This document shows, in pieces, positions 9,147-18,046 of a DNA stretch of 64,000 nt; position 1 is the first letter of the stretch; every line of letters begins with the position of its first letter. The notes beneath the pieces were generated by a model. The model made no database searches and was not told where the DNA came from. It saw nothing but the letters and a program-made list of their open reading frames with translations. The position numbers and the translations under genes are program-made. Source of the stretch: Sandaracinus amylolyticus (GTDB lineage: Bacteria > Myxococcota_A > Polyangia > Polyangiales > Sandaracinaceae); NCBI RefSeq assembly GCF_021631985.1, contig NZ_CP070225.1:2418001-2482000 (forward strand). Direction: 5' to 3'.

Positions 9147-9548
9147 TCAGATCCCGTCGTCGTCGCCGCCGTGCGGCTTGCAGTACGCGGTGCCGTGCTC
9201 GACCTCGCACTCCTGCCCGGACGGGCAGTCCGCGTCCGTCGTGCATGCCTCGCCCGACGGTGCGCCGTCGTCGTCGCCGCCGTGCGCCTTGCAGAACGAC
9301 GTGCCGTGCTCGAGCTCGCACTCCTCGCCGGACGGGCAGTCGGTGTCGACGGCACAGGTCACGCCGGAGCCGCTCGCGTCGCCGTGCGGGCGGCACACCG
9401 GGCCGGCGTCCTCGGGCTCGCAGGCGTGACGCGCCGGACAATCGGCGTGGGTGTCGCACGCGAGCGGCGCGACGGATCCGTCGGGGCCCTCGGGCGCACA
9501 TCCGACGAGCATCACGGCGACGAACAGAGCACGAACGAGCTGGCGCAT
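9147..9548 (-). CDS. Cys-rich lipoprotein with tandem 37-residue repeat
   Basis: A 133-residue lipoprotein with lipobox VMLVGC. The mature part is made of Cys-rich units of the form CxxDADCPSGxECExEHGT, then (F/Y)CKxHGGDDDG; two are nearly identical and a third, more diverged unit precedes them (CDTHADCPARHACEPEDAG). The two similar units lie 111 bp (37 codons) apart in the DNA. The pattern resembles Dickkopf-like Cys-rich modules common on myxobacterial surfaces, with disulfides implied. A strong ribosome site (GGAGG, 5 bases from the ATG) fixes the start at 9548 rather than at 9596. The promoter side faces the 100-bp palindrome at 9615-9714. Confidence 0.8.
   Translation of the reverse strand: MRQLVRALFVAVMLVGCAPEGPDGSVAPLACDTHADCPARHACEPEDAGPVCRPHGDASGSGVTCAVDTDCPSGEECELEHGTSFCKAHGGDDDGAPSGEACTTDADCPSGQECEVEHGTAYCKPHGGDDDGI
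9158..9373 (-). repeat. 111-bp tandem duplication inside the Cys-rich lipoprotein gene
   Basis: Two copies offset by exactly 111 bp; the segment beginning GTGCGGCTTGCAG at 9171 corresponds to GTGCGCCTTGCAG at 9282. Differences between copies are few, suggesting a recent in-frame duplication of one Cys-rich unit. The outer limits are approximate. Confidence 0.7.
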
Positions 9549-9614
9549 GGTTCCTCCGTGCGGCGCCGGGCACGTCTCCCCGGCTGCCGCTCTCACGTCG
9601 AAGGTGACCGCGCT

Positions 9615-9714
9615 TGCGCGTCACGCCGCTGACCGGCTCTGACCTGCGCTGACGGGAAAACGCGGCGGGATTCCCGTCAGAACGCGTCAGCGCTCGTCAG
9701 CGGCGTGACGCGCA
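9615..9714. promoter_or_regulatory. 100-bp symmetrical palindrome with six phased CTGAC/GTCAG boxes
   Basis: A dyad centred at 9664.5 lies between the divergent genes starting at 9548 (minus) and about 9773 (plus). The outer 19-bp arms (9615-9633 and 9696-9714) are perfect reverse complements, and the inner 10-bp arms CTGACGGGAA (9649-9658) and TTCCCGTCAG (9671-9680) are also perfect. CTGAC occurs at 9629, 9639 and 9649, and GTCAG ends at 9680, 9690 and 9700, each exactly 10 bp apart. Ten-base phasing puts all sites on one helix face, which suits cooperative protein binding. It may be a shared operator, or a cruciform; no binding protein is identified. Confidence 0.7.
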
Positions 9715-9772
9715 TCCCCACGCACGATGGCTCGGTGCGACGGCCTCGGTTCGGCCGTGCGTGGAGGTGGGA

Positions 9773-11083
9773 TTGGATCAGCGCTCGTCACAGGCTCGTC
9801 GTGCCCTCGGCTTCGTCGCGGCGGCGCTCGCGATCATCGCGTGCGACGGGACCTCGGCCGGGAGCGACATCGTCGACGCGCCCGACGCGGCGATGGCGGT
9901 CGAGGACGCGGCGACGCCCGAAGTCGCGCCCGGTCTCGCGGTGTACCCGGTGCGGCCCGTCGCGATCGTCGACACCCGCGCGCCGATCGCAGCGTGTGGT
10001 GCGCACGTCGCGCTCGACGCGGCCCACCCGCACATCGACGTCTCGCTCGACGCGTGCGCCGATCTCGAGCTTCCGCTCGGCGCCACGGCGCTCGCCGCGA
10101 CGCTCACGATCGTTCCGCGCGAGCTCGGTGCGACCGTCGAGGTGCGCGCGGGCGCGCCGGAGTCGCTCGCTGCGCAGCCGATCACACGCGCGGGCCCGCA
10201 CGACGCGTGGACGAGCGGGTTGCTCGCGTCGCTGGGCGCGGCGCGCACGCTGCGCATCGAGACGACGAACGGTGCCGCGGCCGACGTGGTGCTCGAGCTC
10301 ACCGCGGTGCTCGCGCCGCCGGGGCCCGGCGCGCGCGGCGTGCGCTTCCTCGATCGACCGGTGCGGCTCTACACGACGCGATGGGACGAAGCCGGCGTGT
10401 GGCACGGCCCGACCTCGGCCGACGTCGACGGGCGGCTCGCGCTCAACGAGATCGCCGAAGACCCGCTGGGCGCGCTGCCCAACGACGTGGTCGGTCTGAT
10501 CGGCGTGGCGCACGTCGGGCCCGACGGTCTTTGCGACGAAGGCGCGTTCGTCTCGCTGGGGCCCGCGCGCTCCGAGGGCGACACCGGCGGGCTCGCGCGC
10601 ATCGCGACGTGCGCGCCCGAGTCGACGTTCCCGAGCCGCTCGAGCACCGCGTTCGTGATCGGTGCGAGCCCCTCGCAGCAGCTCGTGCTGCGCGCCGATC
10701 GCGCCGACGCGCTCGTGTACCTCGACGTGGTCGCGTACCTCGTGCCGTACCGCGAGGGCGACGCGCTCTACCATCCGCTCGCGGCGCCGCTCGGCACCGA
10801 GGTCGAGCTCGGCCTCGCGCCGCGCCAGGTCGCGGCGTCGCTCGGTGCCGGCGTCGCGGCGTCGGGGCGCATCGCAGCGTGGGGCGCGGGCCGCGGGAGC
10901 CTCTCGGCGGGCGCTGCGCCGACCAGCGACGCGCCGAGCGGTCCGCACACGACGCTCGAGCTGCGCGACGGCACGAGCTCCGCTGCGTTCACCACGCGCC
11001 TCGATCCGACCGGCGCGTTCGTCCTCGAGGCCGACGTCGAGGCGCAGCTCGCGCTCGCCGTCGACGCGTACTGGGCGCCCTGA
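9773..11083 (+). CDS. Secreted lipoprotein, function unknown
   Basis: A 436-residue exported protein. A basic N-terminus (SSQARRA) precedes a hydrophobic core and a lipobox AIIAC, followed by an Asp/Ala linker (VDAPDAAMAVEDAATPE). The remainder is beta-rich with repeated stretches such as PVRPVAIVDTRAPIA, which resembles segments seen in actinobacterial and myxobacterial cell-surface proteins; no catalytic motif stands out. The start is TTG 9773 because GGAGG sits 5 bases upstream; the longer GTG start at 9761 would lie over that ribosome site. It is followed by a MYXO-CTERM protein gene 27 bp downstream, so the two are probably co-transcribed from the palindrome side. Confidence 0.7.
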   Translation: MDQRSSQARRALGFVAAALAIIACDGTSAGSDIVDAPDAAMAVEDAATPEVAPGLAVYPVRPVAIVDTRAPIAACGAHVALDAAHPHIDVSLDACADLELPLGATALAATLTIVPRELGATVEVRAGAPESLAAQPITRAGPHDAWTSGLLASLGAARTLRIETTNGAAADVVLELTAVLAPPGPGARGVRFLDRPVRLYTTRWDEAGVWHGPTSADVDGRLALNEIAEDPLGALPNDVVGLIGVAHVGPDGLCDEGAFVSLGPARSEGDTGGLARIATCAPESTFPSRSSTAFVIGASPSQQLVLRADRADALVYLDVVAYLVPYREGDALYHPLAAPLGTEVELGLAPRQVAASLGAGVAASGRIAAWGAGRGSLSAGAAPTSDAPSGPHTTLELRDGTSSAAFTTRLDPTGAFVLEADVEAQLALAVDAYWAP

Positions 11084-11110
11084 CGCTTCCTTCCACCGGA
11101 GACCTCCGAC

Positions 11111-12844
11111 ATGCGACATGCCTTCTCGTTCCTCGTGCTCCTGATGCTCGCGATCCCGACCCGCGCGCTCGCCGCGCCGCCGTGGATCGACAGCTTCGAC
11201 GTCCTCGAGGCCCCTCGCGGCGCGCGCGTGCGCATCGCGGGGAGCGATCTCGGGGACCCTGCGACCTCGCGCGTCGAGATCGGCGGCGCGCTCGCGCCCA
11301 CCGCGCGGTGGACGTCGACCGGGATCACCGCATACGTGCCCGCCGATGCGCGGATCGGAGAGACGTCCGTTCGCGTCGTCACGTCCGAAGGCGCCGACGC
11401 GCGTCTGATCACGATCGTGCCTCGCGCCGCGATCGACGATCGCATCGCGTGGCGCGTGCTCGGCGAGGGCCGCGGCGCGGGGCACCACGCGCCCGGCGTG
11501 CGCCGCGACGGCACCGTGATCGTCGGCGACGACGCGGGCTTCGTGTACGCGATCGATCGCGACGGAGGGATGCGCTGGATCGTCGATGCGGTGCGCACGC
11601 TCGACGTCGAGTGGGCCGCCGCGGATCGCGGCCCGATCGCGATCGGCGACGGCGACGTCGCGTACGTCGCGGTCACGTCGGGCACGCAGGAGCACGTGCT
11701 CGCGATCGATCGCGACGGCGCGATCGCCTGGGCCCGCACCTTCGAGACGGGCTTCCTCAGCGCGGGTCCGAGCATCGGCCCCGACGGCGACGTCTACGTG
11801 ATGCACGCCGCGGCGTGGATCGTCAGCACCGATCCGCCCGGTCCGAGCAGCGGCATGATGCGCCTTCGCCACGACGACGGCGCGACGGTGTGGGCGACGC
11901 GCGGCGAGCCCGTGATCACGCAGGTGCCCTACGAGGGCGCGCCGATCGTGTTCGGCGCGTCGACGCCGGGCGGCGCGATCGATCGTGCGTTCGTCTTCAC
12001 CGAGCAGGGCGCGCTCTCGACCTCGCCCGGCGATCCCCAGCGCGATGCGCTGCGCGCGTTCGCGCTCGACGACGGACGCGAGACCTTCGTCGCGCTCACG
12101 CTCGCACCGACCGGCAGCGCGTCGCCGCTCCAGGTGTGGCCCGCGGTGCGGGACGACGGTGCCGTGCTGGTCTCGAGCTTCGTCTCGTCGTCGGTGGGCC
12201 AGCGCGTGCGCTTCGTCGACGCGTCGAGCGGTGCGTTCGTCGGCATGACCAGCATGGAGGAAGCGGGCGGGCTCGGTGCGCCGCTCGCGGGCCGCGACGG
12301 ACGCACGTTCGTCATCCGCGATCAGTCGTGGCTCGACGCGTTCGACGTGGACGGGCGGCTCGTGTGGGAGCGCCGCATCGCGGGCGGCCCGCGCCCGAAC
12401 CGCCTGGTGTTCGGCGCGGATCGCATGGCGATCTGGGTCGCGTCGCCGGGTCGTGCGATGGCGGTGTCGGCGGAGGACGGCGCGCTGATCGACGACGTGT
12501 CGGTGGCGGCATCGGCCGGTACCGAGACGCCCGTCGGCTGCGCGCTGGGCACCGACGACGTGCTCCGCCGCGTCTACTACGTCGGCTGCTTCGCGGCCGA
12601 AGGCGCGAGCTGGGAGCTCTCCGCGATCACGATGCTCGCCGACGCGCCCATCGATCACGACGCGGGCATCGGCGCCGATGCGGGCGCGCCGATCGAGGCC
12701 GATGCCGGCGCGATGCGCCCGCGCGGAGCGGGCTGCAGCGTGGGCGCGCGCACCGCGCAGGCGCCGTGGGCGCTCCTCGCGATCCTCGGGCTCGTCTTCG
12801 CGCGCCGGGCTCAGCGCCCCGCGAGCCCGAGCACGCGCTTGTAG
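11111..12844 (+). CDS. Secreted beta-propeller protein with MYXO-CTERM sorting signal
   Basis: A 577-residue protein with a cleavable signal peptide (LVLLMLAIPTRALAA), an IPT/TIG-like domain (residues about 23-100: RVRIAGSDLGDP, then ARIGETSVRVVTSEG), and a PQQ/WD40-like propeller with strands such as DGTVIVGDDAGFVYAIDRDG and DGDVYVMHAAAWIV. A linker with repeated ADAG units leads to a C-terminal tripartite sorting region: GCS motif near residue 540, a hydrophobic helix (APWALLAILGLVF) and a basic tail (ARRAQR). That arrangement is the MYXO-CTERM signal known from myxobacterial surface proteins. Its 3' end overlaps rsmI by 34 bp. Confidence 0.85.
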   Translation: MRHAFSFLVLLMLAIPTRALAAPPWIDSFDVLEAPRGARVRIAGSDLGDPATSRVEIGGALAPTARWTSTGITAYVPADARIGETSVRVVTSEGADARLITIVPRAAIDDRIAWRVLGEGRGAGHHAPGVRRDGTVIVGDDAGFVYAIDRDGGMRWIVDAVRTLDVEWAAADRGPIAIGDGDVAYVAVTSGTQEHVLAIDRDGAIAWARTFETGFLSAGPSIGPDGDVYVMHAAAWIVSTDPPGPSSGMMRLRHDDGATVWATRGEPVITQVPYEGAPIVFGASTPGGAIDRAFVFTEQGALSTSPGDPQRDALRAFALDDGRETFVALTLAPTGSASPLQVWPAVRDDGAVLVSSFVSSSVGQRVRFVDASSGAFVGMTSMEEAGGLGAPLAGRDGRTFVIRDQSWLDAFDVDGRLVWERRIAGGPRPNRLVFGADRMAIWVASPGRAMAVSAEDGALIDDVSVAASAGTETPVGCALGTDDVLRRVYYVGCFAAEGASWELSAITMLADAPIDHDAGIGADAGAPIEADAGAMRPRGAGCSVGARTAQAPWALLAILGLVFARRAQRPASPSTRL

Positions 12845-13668
12845 GCGTCCTTGCGCGGAATGCCCTCGCGCTCGGCGAGGCGATCCGCGGCCTCGCGCGT
12901 GCCGAGCCCTTCGTCGTCGAGCCACGCGCGCACGGTCTCGTCGTCGACGGGCTCCTTCTCGTCCTCGGGCGCGACGTCGGGCGCGGCGACGACCAGCGTG
13001 ATCTCGCCCAGCGTTCCCTCGGCGAATTTCTCCGCGAGCGCGTCGAGCGAGCCGCGCGCGATCTCCTCGTGCAGCTTCGTCAGCTCGCGACACACCGCGG
13101 CCTGACGCGTCCCGCCGAGCACGCCCGCGAGATCGCGCAGCGTCGCGCCGATGCGGTTCGGCGCCTCGAAGAGCATCACCGCACCGCGCGCCTTCGCGAT
13201 CCCCGCGAGGGCGCGCTGTCGGCGTCCTCCACCGCGCGGCAGGAACCCCACGAACTCGAAGCTCGGCGCGGCGAGACCGCTCGCGACGAGCGCCGCGATC
13301 GGCGCGCTCGGGCCCGGGATCGCCTCGACCGTGATCCCCGCCTCCGCGCACGCGCGCACCAGCTCGGCGCCGGGGTCGCTCACCAGCGGCGTGCCCGCAT
13401 CGCTCACCAGCGCGAGCTTCGCACCGCCTCGCAGCTCCTCGACGAGCGCCTCGATGCGCGCGGCGGGCGTGTGCGCGTGGAACGAACGCAGCGGCGTGCC
13501 CACACCGTGATGACGACACAGCACCGACGTGCGCCGCGTGTCCTCGGCGAGGATCACGTCGGCCTCGCGCATCACGCGCAGCGCGCGCAGCGTGATGTCC
13601 TCGAGATTTCCGATCGGCGTGGCGACGATCGAGAGCTTTCCGCGCGTCGTTCCGGGGTCGCTCACCAC
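12811..13668 (-). CDS. rsmI: 16S rRNA (cytidine(1402)-2'-O)-methyltransferase RsmI
   Basis: A 285-residue SAM-dependent enzyme of the tetrapyrrole-methylase fold that 2'-O-methylates C1402 in the ribosomal decoding centre. Diagnostic segments are LSIVATPIGNLEDITLRAL at the N-terminus, ILAEDTRRTSVL, LALVSDAGTPLVSDPG and EAIPGPSAPIAAL, then VMLFEAPNRI and a C-terminal helical tail ending near RKDAYKRVLGL. Length is normal for the family. The start is one of two consecutive GTG codons at 13668 and 13665. It lies downstream of the sigma factor gene, separated by about 105 bp of hairpin-rich sequence, and its stop overlaps the convergent propeller gene. Confidence 0.95.
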   Translation of the reverse strand: MVSDPGTTRGKLSIVATPIGNLEDITLRALRVMREADVILAEDTRRTSVLCRHHGVGTPLRSFHAHTPAARIEALVEELRGGAKLALVSDAGTPLVSDPGAELVRACAEAGITVEAIPGPSAPIAALVASGLAAPSFEFVGFLPRGGGRRQRALAGIAKARGAVMLFEAPNRIGATLRDLAGVLGGTRQAAVCRELTKLHEEIARGSLDALAEKFAEGTLGEITLVVAAPDVAPEDEKEPVDDETVRAWLDDEGLGTREAADRLAEREGIPRKDAYKRVLGLAGR

Positions 13669-13726
13669 CGCACCAGCGAAGACGCAAGCGGGGCTGGGGC
13701 CCCGTGCGCAGTGTTCGGGGAGGGGG

Positions 13727-13776
13727 ACCCCGATCCGGCTTTGCCGGTCGGGGGGAGGGGTCTTCCAAGACCCCTC
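13727..13776 (-). terminator. Two hairpins between the sigma factor gene and rsmI
   Basis: GAGGGGTCTT (13755-13764) and AAGACCCCTC (13767-13776) form a perfect 10-bp stem with a 2-base loop that overlaps the sigma-factor stop. A second stem joins CCCCGA-T-CCGGC with GCCGG-TCGGGG (13727-13752) with one bulged base. There is no T-run, so this is attenuating or protective structure rather than a standard intrinsic terminator. Confidence 0.45.
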
Positions 13777-14872
13777 ATGAAGGGAGCGCCGAAGCTTCGA
13801 CGTGCTGCTCGAGGTACGCCCGGATCTTCCCCTGGAGGCGCTTCTCGATCTGCCGCACGCGCTCGCGGCTCACGCCGAACTGCTCGCCCAGCTCCTGCAG
13901 CGTCTTGGGCTCGTCGCTCATCAGGCGCTCTCGGAAGATCACGTCTTCCTTGCCCTTCAGCGTCTGCCCGAACTCCCGGATCTTCCCGGTGAGAAGGTCC
14001 TCCAGCTCCGCGCTCGCGAGCAGCTCGTCCGCCGGCGAGTCGAGCGCTGCCATCGTGTCGATCCGCGACGTGGGCTTGCCGTCCGCGTGGCCGATCGGCG
14101 CATCGAGCGAGAGCTCACCCGCACCGAGCCGCCGGTCCATCTGCACCACGTCGTCGGTCGTGACGTCGAGGTTCTTCGCGACCACCTCGGGCGTGGGGTC
14201 GATCCCCATCGCCGACAGCCGCGCCTTCTCCTTCTTCAAGTTGAAGAAGAGCTTGCGCTGCGCCTGCGTCGTCCCGAGCTTCACGAGACGCCAGTTGTTC
14301 AGGATGAACCGCAGGATGTACGCGCGGATCCACCACGCCGCGTACGACGAGAGCTTCACGCCGCGGTAGGGGTCGTACTTCTTCACGGCCTGCATCAGGC
14401 CGATGTTCCCCTCCTGGATCAGATCCAGGATGTTCCGGTACGCGCGCCGGTAGTCGTACGCGATCTTCACGACGAGCCGCAGGTTCGACGTGACCAGCTT
14501 GCGTGCCGCGTCGACGTCGCCGGTCTCGACGTACTTCACCGCGAGCTCGTGGGTCTGCTCGGGCGTGAGCAGCGAGTATCGCTGCACGTCGCGCATGTAC
14601 GCCTGGAGCGGGTCCTGGGTCGCGAGCGCGGAGCCGGTCTCGGCGCGCGCCGGGATCGGCTCGGCGAGATCGACGTCGTCGACGACCTCGCCCTCGACGA
14701 CCACGTCGCCCTCGAGCGCCTCGTCGTCGTCGCGCGACTCCTGCTCGGCCTCCGAGCCCTCGTCGTCGTCGTCGCGAGCCTCCTCGCGCTCGTCCACCAC
14801 CTCGCCCGCGAGGACTTCGCTCTCGTTCTCCTCCTCGGAGCGCTCCTTCGCTTTCGTTGTCTTGCGGGCCAT
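13775..14872 (-). CDS. RpoH-like alternative sigma factor with acidic N-terminus
   Basis: A 365-residue sigma-70 family protein of the RpoH branch. The first 85 residues are strongly acidic ([20 protein letters not shown]) and not part of the conserved core. Region 1.2 begins at [17 protein letters not shown]; region 2 has [18 protein letters not shown], then [20 protein letters not shown] and [16 protein letters not shown]; region 4 has [18 protein letters not shown] and [13 protein letters not shown]. It resembles Myxococcus SigB and SigC, RpoH-like factors of development. An ATG with GGAG 6 bases upstream fixes the start. Its regulon is unknown; the acidic arm could be an autoinhibitory or partner-binding region. 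Confidence 0.92.
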   Translation of the reverse strand: MARKTTKAKERSEEENESEVLAGEVVDEREEARDDDDEGSEAEQESRDDDEALEGDVVVEGEVVDDVDLAEPIPARAETGSALATQDPLQAYMRDVQRYSLLTPEQTHELAVKYVETGDVDAARKLVTSNLRLVVKIAYDYRRAYRNILDLIQEGNIGLMQAVKKYDPYRGVKLSSYAAWWIRAYILRFILNNWRLVKLGTTQAQRKLFFNLKKEKARLSAMGIDPTPEVVAKNLDVTTDDVVQMDRRLGAGELSLDAPIGHADGKPTSRIDTMAALDSPADELLASAELEDLLTGKIREFGQTLKGKEDVIFRERLMSDEPKTLQELGEQFGVSRERVRQIEKRLQGKIRAYLEQHVEASALPS

Positions 14873-14954
14873 CAGGTACTCCGTCTGGGGCGCGGGCCAG
14901 TTTGGTGCAAGGGCGGGGCCGCGGACAAGCGCGTGGAACGCGCGATCCGAGGCT

Positions 14955-16835
14955 CTAACGCGCTCGCTCGTAGATCACTTCGTCGCGTTGTCCGGGCGCG
15001 AGCATCACGTACCCGGAGCCCTCGCGCCGCAGCGCGGACTCCTCGGACGTCCCGCGCCGCACCACGACCCACTCCGCGTCGATCTCGCGCAGGCGATCGA
15101 GGAACGCGCTCGAGCTCGGCGCGGGCACGAACACCACGCGGTTGCTCATGCGCTCGTTCCACAGGTTCGCGAGGAACGAGACCTCGTCGGAGAACGCGAC
15201 CACGTCTCCGTCGCCGATGCGCTCGGTGCGCAGCCGGCTCGACTCGGCCGGGAGCAGGTTGTGGCTCGCGGGCTGCTCGGCGCGCTCCCGCGGGCTCATC
15301 CGCGCGAGCTCGAGCGCGCGCGAGACCGTCACGTCCCACCCCGGCGCGGCCCAGAAGAGCGTGATCAGGTTCAGCGCGATCATCGCGCCGAGCGCGCCCT
15401 CGCCGAGCCCTCGCCGAGCGCGCCCCCCGAGCAGCCAGAGCACCACGAGCAGCGCGCCCGCCGGCATCGGCAGCGCGTAGCGACCCCACTGGTACGCGGG
15501 CGACGTGAGCAGCGTCAGCACACACACTCCGAGCACCACGCCGATGCGCACGAGCTCGAGCAGCTCGCGCCGTCGTCCGAGCCCGATCGCCGTGAACGCC
15601 GCGCCGAGCATGCGCAGCAGCCCGAGCACGAAGAACGGAAGCGCGACGAAGGTGAGCGAGTACCCGTACGCGTGGCGGCGGGTGTCGTGATAGTCCTCGC
15701 CGGGCCGCGGCGCGCCGAACATCTCGTCCAGCTGCTGCGGGAGCGGCCAGTGATCGTTCGTGAGGTCGTGGGGGCCCTCGAGCGTCACGTCGAGCAGCTC
15801 GCTGTGATAGCGGAGCGGCCAGATCGGGTTGCCGTGCCCCACGTAATTGCGCCAGTAAGGAGGCGCGACGAGCGCGATCGTGAGCGCGAGCCCGGCGATC
15901 GCATGCCCCACGATGCGCGCGCTCCGGGTGCGGATCGCGTTCGCGATCACGCCCACCAGCGCGATCGACGCGAGCACCCCCACGAAGAAGAGCCCGTTCG
16001 CCTTGGTGCCTCCGAGCAGCCCGAGCGCGAGCGAGGCCATCCACACGTCGCGCGCCGAGAGGCTCGGCCGGGTCACGAAGTGCACGCTCGCGAGGAACGT
16101 CGCGAGCACCGTGAGATCGACGTAGGTGCTGCGCAGCTGGAGCACCGCGGCGGGGATCGTGACGAGCACGCACGCGAGCCCGAGCGCGCCCATGCGCCAC
16201 GAGGTCGAGCGCGCGGCGAGCACGTAGAACGCGAGCAGCGCGATCGCCCCCATCGCGCTCGGCACCACGTCGATGAGGCGTCGATCTCCGAACACCGTGG
16301 TCCAGAGCAGGAAGTGCTCGGACGTGCGCGGATAGCCGTTCACCCACTCGAGCTGGATCGGCACCTCGACGAGGCCGAATCCGCGGTTCTGCAAGGCGAA
16401 CCCGACCATCGGCTCGTGGTACCAGACGCCGTCCCACGAGCCGCTCGGCGCGAGCCAGGCGAGCCACGCGGTCCACGCGAAGATGCCGAGCGTGAACGGC
16501 AGCGCAATCACGACGACACTGCGCGCGCGCCACGCCTCGCGGATCGCCTCGACCGGCAGCAGCACGAGCTCGCGCGTCGCGTGGAGCAGCCGGCGTGGAT
16601 CGCGCCGGAGCGTGATCACGATCGGCACGATCGAGAGGATCACGACCGAGCCCGCGAGGCTCCCGGCCGTGAGCACGTCGAGCCAGCCGAGCGCGTGGAT
16701 GCTGCCCGCGATGATCGCGAGCGCGACCACACACGCCGCGAGGGCGCGCTCGGCGCGGCTCTCCGGATACAAGCGGTCGGCGACGGCGACGCCGGAGAGG
16801 AACGCGAGCGCGGTCAGGAGGATGAGCACCAGCAC
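14955..16835 (-). CDS. Polytopic membrane protein, possible GT-C type glycosyltransferase
   Basis: About 626 residues with roughly a dozen hydrophobic segments (for example [47 protein letters not shown]). A first large loop contains [16 protein letters not shown], reminiscent of the acidic luminal loop of GT-C enzymes such as ArnT or PMT, and the C-terminus is a soluble domain ([18 protein letters not shown]). Transfer of a lipid-linked sugar is inferred from fold-like features only. The N-terminal extension beyond 16835 is low complexity and crosses into the divergent rlmM gene, so GTG 16835, just before the first membrane helix, is preferred; GTG 16871 or 16877 are possible. Confidence 0.7.
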   Translation of the reverse strand: MLVLILLTALAFLSGVAVADRLYPESRAERALAACVVALAIIAGSIHALGWLDVLTAGSLAGSVVILSIVPIVITLRRDPRRLLHATRELVLLPVEAIREAWRARSVVVIALPFTLGIFAWTAWLAWLAPSGSWDGVWYHEPMVGFALQNRGFGLVEVPIQLEWVNGYPRTSEHFLLWTTVFGDRRLIDVVPSAMGAIALLAFYVLAARSTSWRMGALGLACVLVTIPAAVLQLRSTYVDLTVLATFLASVHFVTRPSLSARDVWMASLALGLLGGTKANGLFFVGVLASIALVGVIANAIRTRSARIVGHAIAGLALTIALVAPPYWRNYVGHGNPIWPLRYHSELLDVTLEGPHDLTNDHWPLPQQLDEMFGAPRPGEDYHDTRRHAYGYSLTFVALPFFVLGLLRMLGAAFTAIGLGRRRELLELVRIGVVLGVCVLTLLTSPAYQWGRYALPMPAGALLVVLWLLGGRARRGLGEGALGAMIALNLITLFWAAPGWDVTVSRALELARMSPRERAEQPASHNLLPAESSRLRTERIGDGDVVAFSDEVSFLANLWNERMSNRVVFVPAPSSSAFLDRLREIDAEWVVVRRGTSEESALRREGSGYVMLAPGQRDEVIYERAR

Positions 16836-16933
16836 TCGAGGGCCCGGAAAGCGGGCGCAAGAGTGGCCCACCCGCACACACGCGTGCAACCGCGAGTGGA
16901 CGGATTGCAGCAGCGCGGACAAAAGCAGGCCCG

Positions 16934-18046
16934 ATGTCGTTCGTGTTCGCGGTGATGCGCCCCGGGGTCGAAACGTGGGCGAAGAGCGAGGTCGCGCGGG
17001 CGCGGCCGGCGTGGCGCTTCGCATACGGGCGCGCGGGGCTCGTCACCTGGAAGCGCGACGCCTCGTCGACCGAGGACCCGGGCGACGCGTCGGGCGAGGA
17101 CGCGCTCACCGTGGTCGCGCGGGTGTGGGGCCGCGGCATCGGCGTCGCGAAGAGCGTCGACGACGTGGTGCGGATCGCGCGTGAGGAGGCGAGGGCAGGG
17201 CGGCTGCGGCTGCACGTCTTCGCGCGCGGGAAGAAAGGCGCCGAGGAGCTCGCACCGGAGGAAGAGGAGCGCGCGCGATCGATCGAGCGCGAGGTGCGCG
17301 CGCAACTGGGCGACGAGATCGAGCGTGATGCGATCGCGGAGCGTGGCGATCGCGTGCTCGACGTGATCGTCGGCGAGGACGATCTCTACGTCGGCGTGCA
17401 CGTGCATCGCGAGGGCGCGATCGCGTGGCCCGGCGGGCGCATCCCGATCGACGTGCCCACCGATTCGCCGTCCCGCGCGTATCGCAAGGTCGAGGAGATG
17501 ATCGCGTGGGGCGACGTGCCGGTGCGCGCGGGCGACGTCGCGATCGAGATCGGCGCGGCGCCCGGCGGCGCGGCGTACGCCCTCGCGCGTCGCGGCGTGA
17601 GCGTCGTCGCGATCGACCCTGCCGAGATGGACGCGCAGGTCCTCGCGTACCAGGGCCCGGGCGGCGCGCGTGTCACGCACCTCGCCAAGCCGGTCGGCGC
17701 GGTGACGCGCGACGAGCTGCCGCGCGACGCGCGATGGCTGCTCTCCGACCTCAACCTCGCGCCGCCGGTCGCGCTGCGCTACGCGGCACGCATCGCGAGC
17801 ACGACGAGCATCGAGGGCGCGATCCTCACGCTCAAGATGAACGACGCCGCGATGATCGCGTCGATCCCCGCGCTGCTCGACAGAGCACGCGCGATCGTCC
17901 CCGGCGGCGACGCGCGCGCGATCCAGCTGCCCGCGCACCGCCAGGAGATCGGCGTGCTGGTGATCAGATCGCCGAGAGGCGCGGGCGATCGAGCGGGGCG
18001 AGCGCGGCCGGGCGCAGCACCGCGACGAGCTCCTCGTACTCGCTGA
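16934..18046 (+). CDS. rlmM: 23S rRNA (cytidine(2498)-2'-O)-methyltransferase RlmM-like
   Basis: A 370-residue protein with the two-part layout of RlmM: an N-terminal THUMP-like region (FVFAVMRPGVETWAKSEV, then VWGRGIGVAKSVD) and a C-terminal RrmJ/FtsJ-type methyltransferase domain. The SAM loop is EIGAAPGGAAYALARRG. The K-D-K-E tetrad is visible as Lys in RAYRKVEEM, Asp in LLSDLNLAP, Lys in ILTLKMND and Glu in HRQEIGVLV. The last 25 residues after that strand are Arg/Pro-rich and lie inside the 83-bp overlap with the convergent gene at 17964, so they may be unimportant. ATG 16934 starts at the conserved MSFVFAV. Confidence 0.85.
   Translation: MSFVFAVMRPGVETWAKSEVARARPAWRFAYGRAGLVTWKRDASSTEDPGDASGEDALTVVARVWGRGIGVAKSVDDVVRIAREEARAGRLRLHVFARGKKGAEELAPEEEERARSIEREVRAQLGDEIERDAIAERGDRVLDVIVGEDDLYVGVHVHREGAIAWPGGRIPIDVPTDSPSRAYRKVEEMIAWGDVPVRAGDVAIEIGAAPGGAAYALARRGVSVVAIDPAEMDAQVLAYQGPGGARVTHLAKPVGAVTRDELPRDARWLLSDLNLAPPVALRYAARIASTTSIEGAILTLKMNDAAMIASIPALLDRARAIVPGGDARAIQLPAHRQEIGVLVIRSPRGAGDRAGRARPGAAPRRAPRTR

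Noticed and set aside
13690-13776. A structured leader or riboswitch between the sigma factor gene and rsmI.
   Set aside because: The stems are simple hairpins with no conserved aptamer pattern; treated as a terminator-like 3' structure.
18000-18046. Last residues of rlmM overlapping the convergent gene.
   Set aside because: Considered as a frameshift, but both frames are intact; the catalytic Glu lies before the overlap and the tail is probably a harmless extension.
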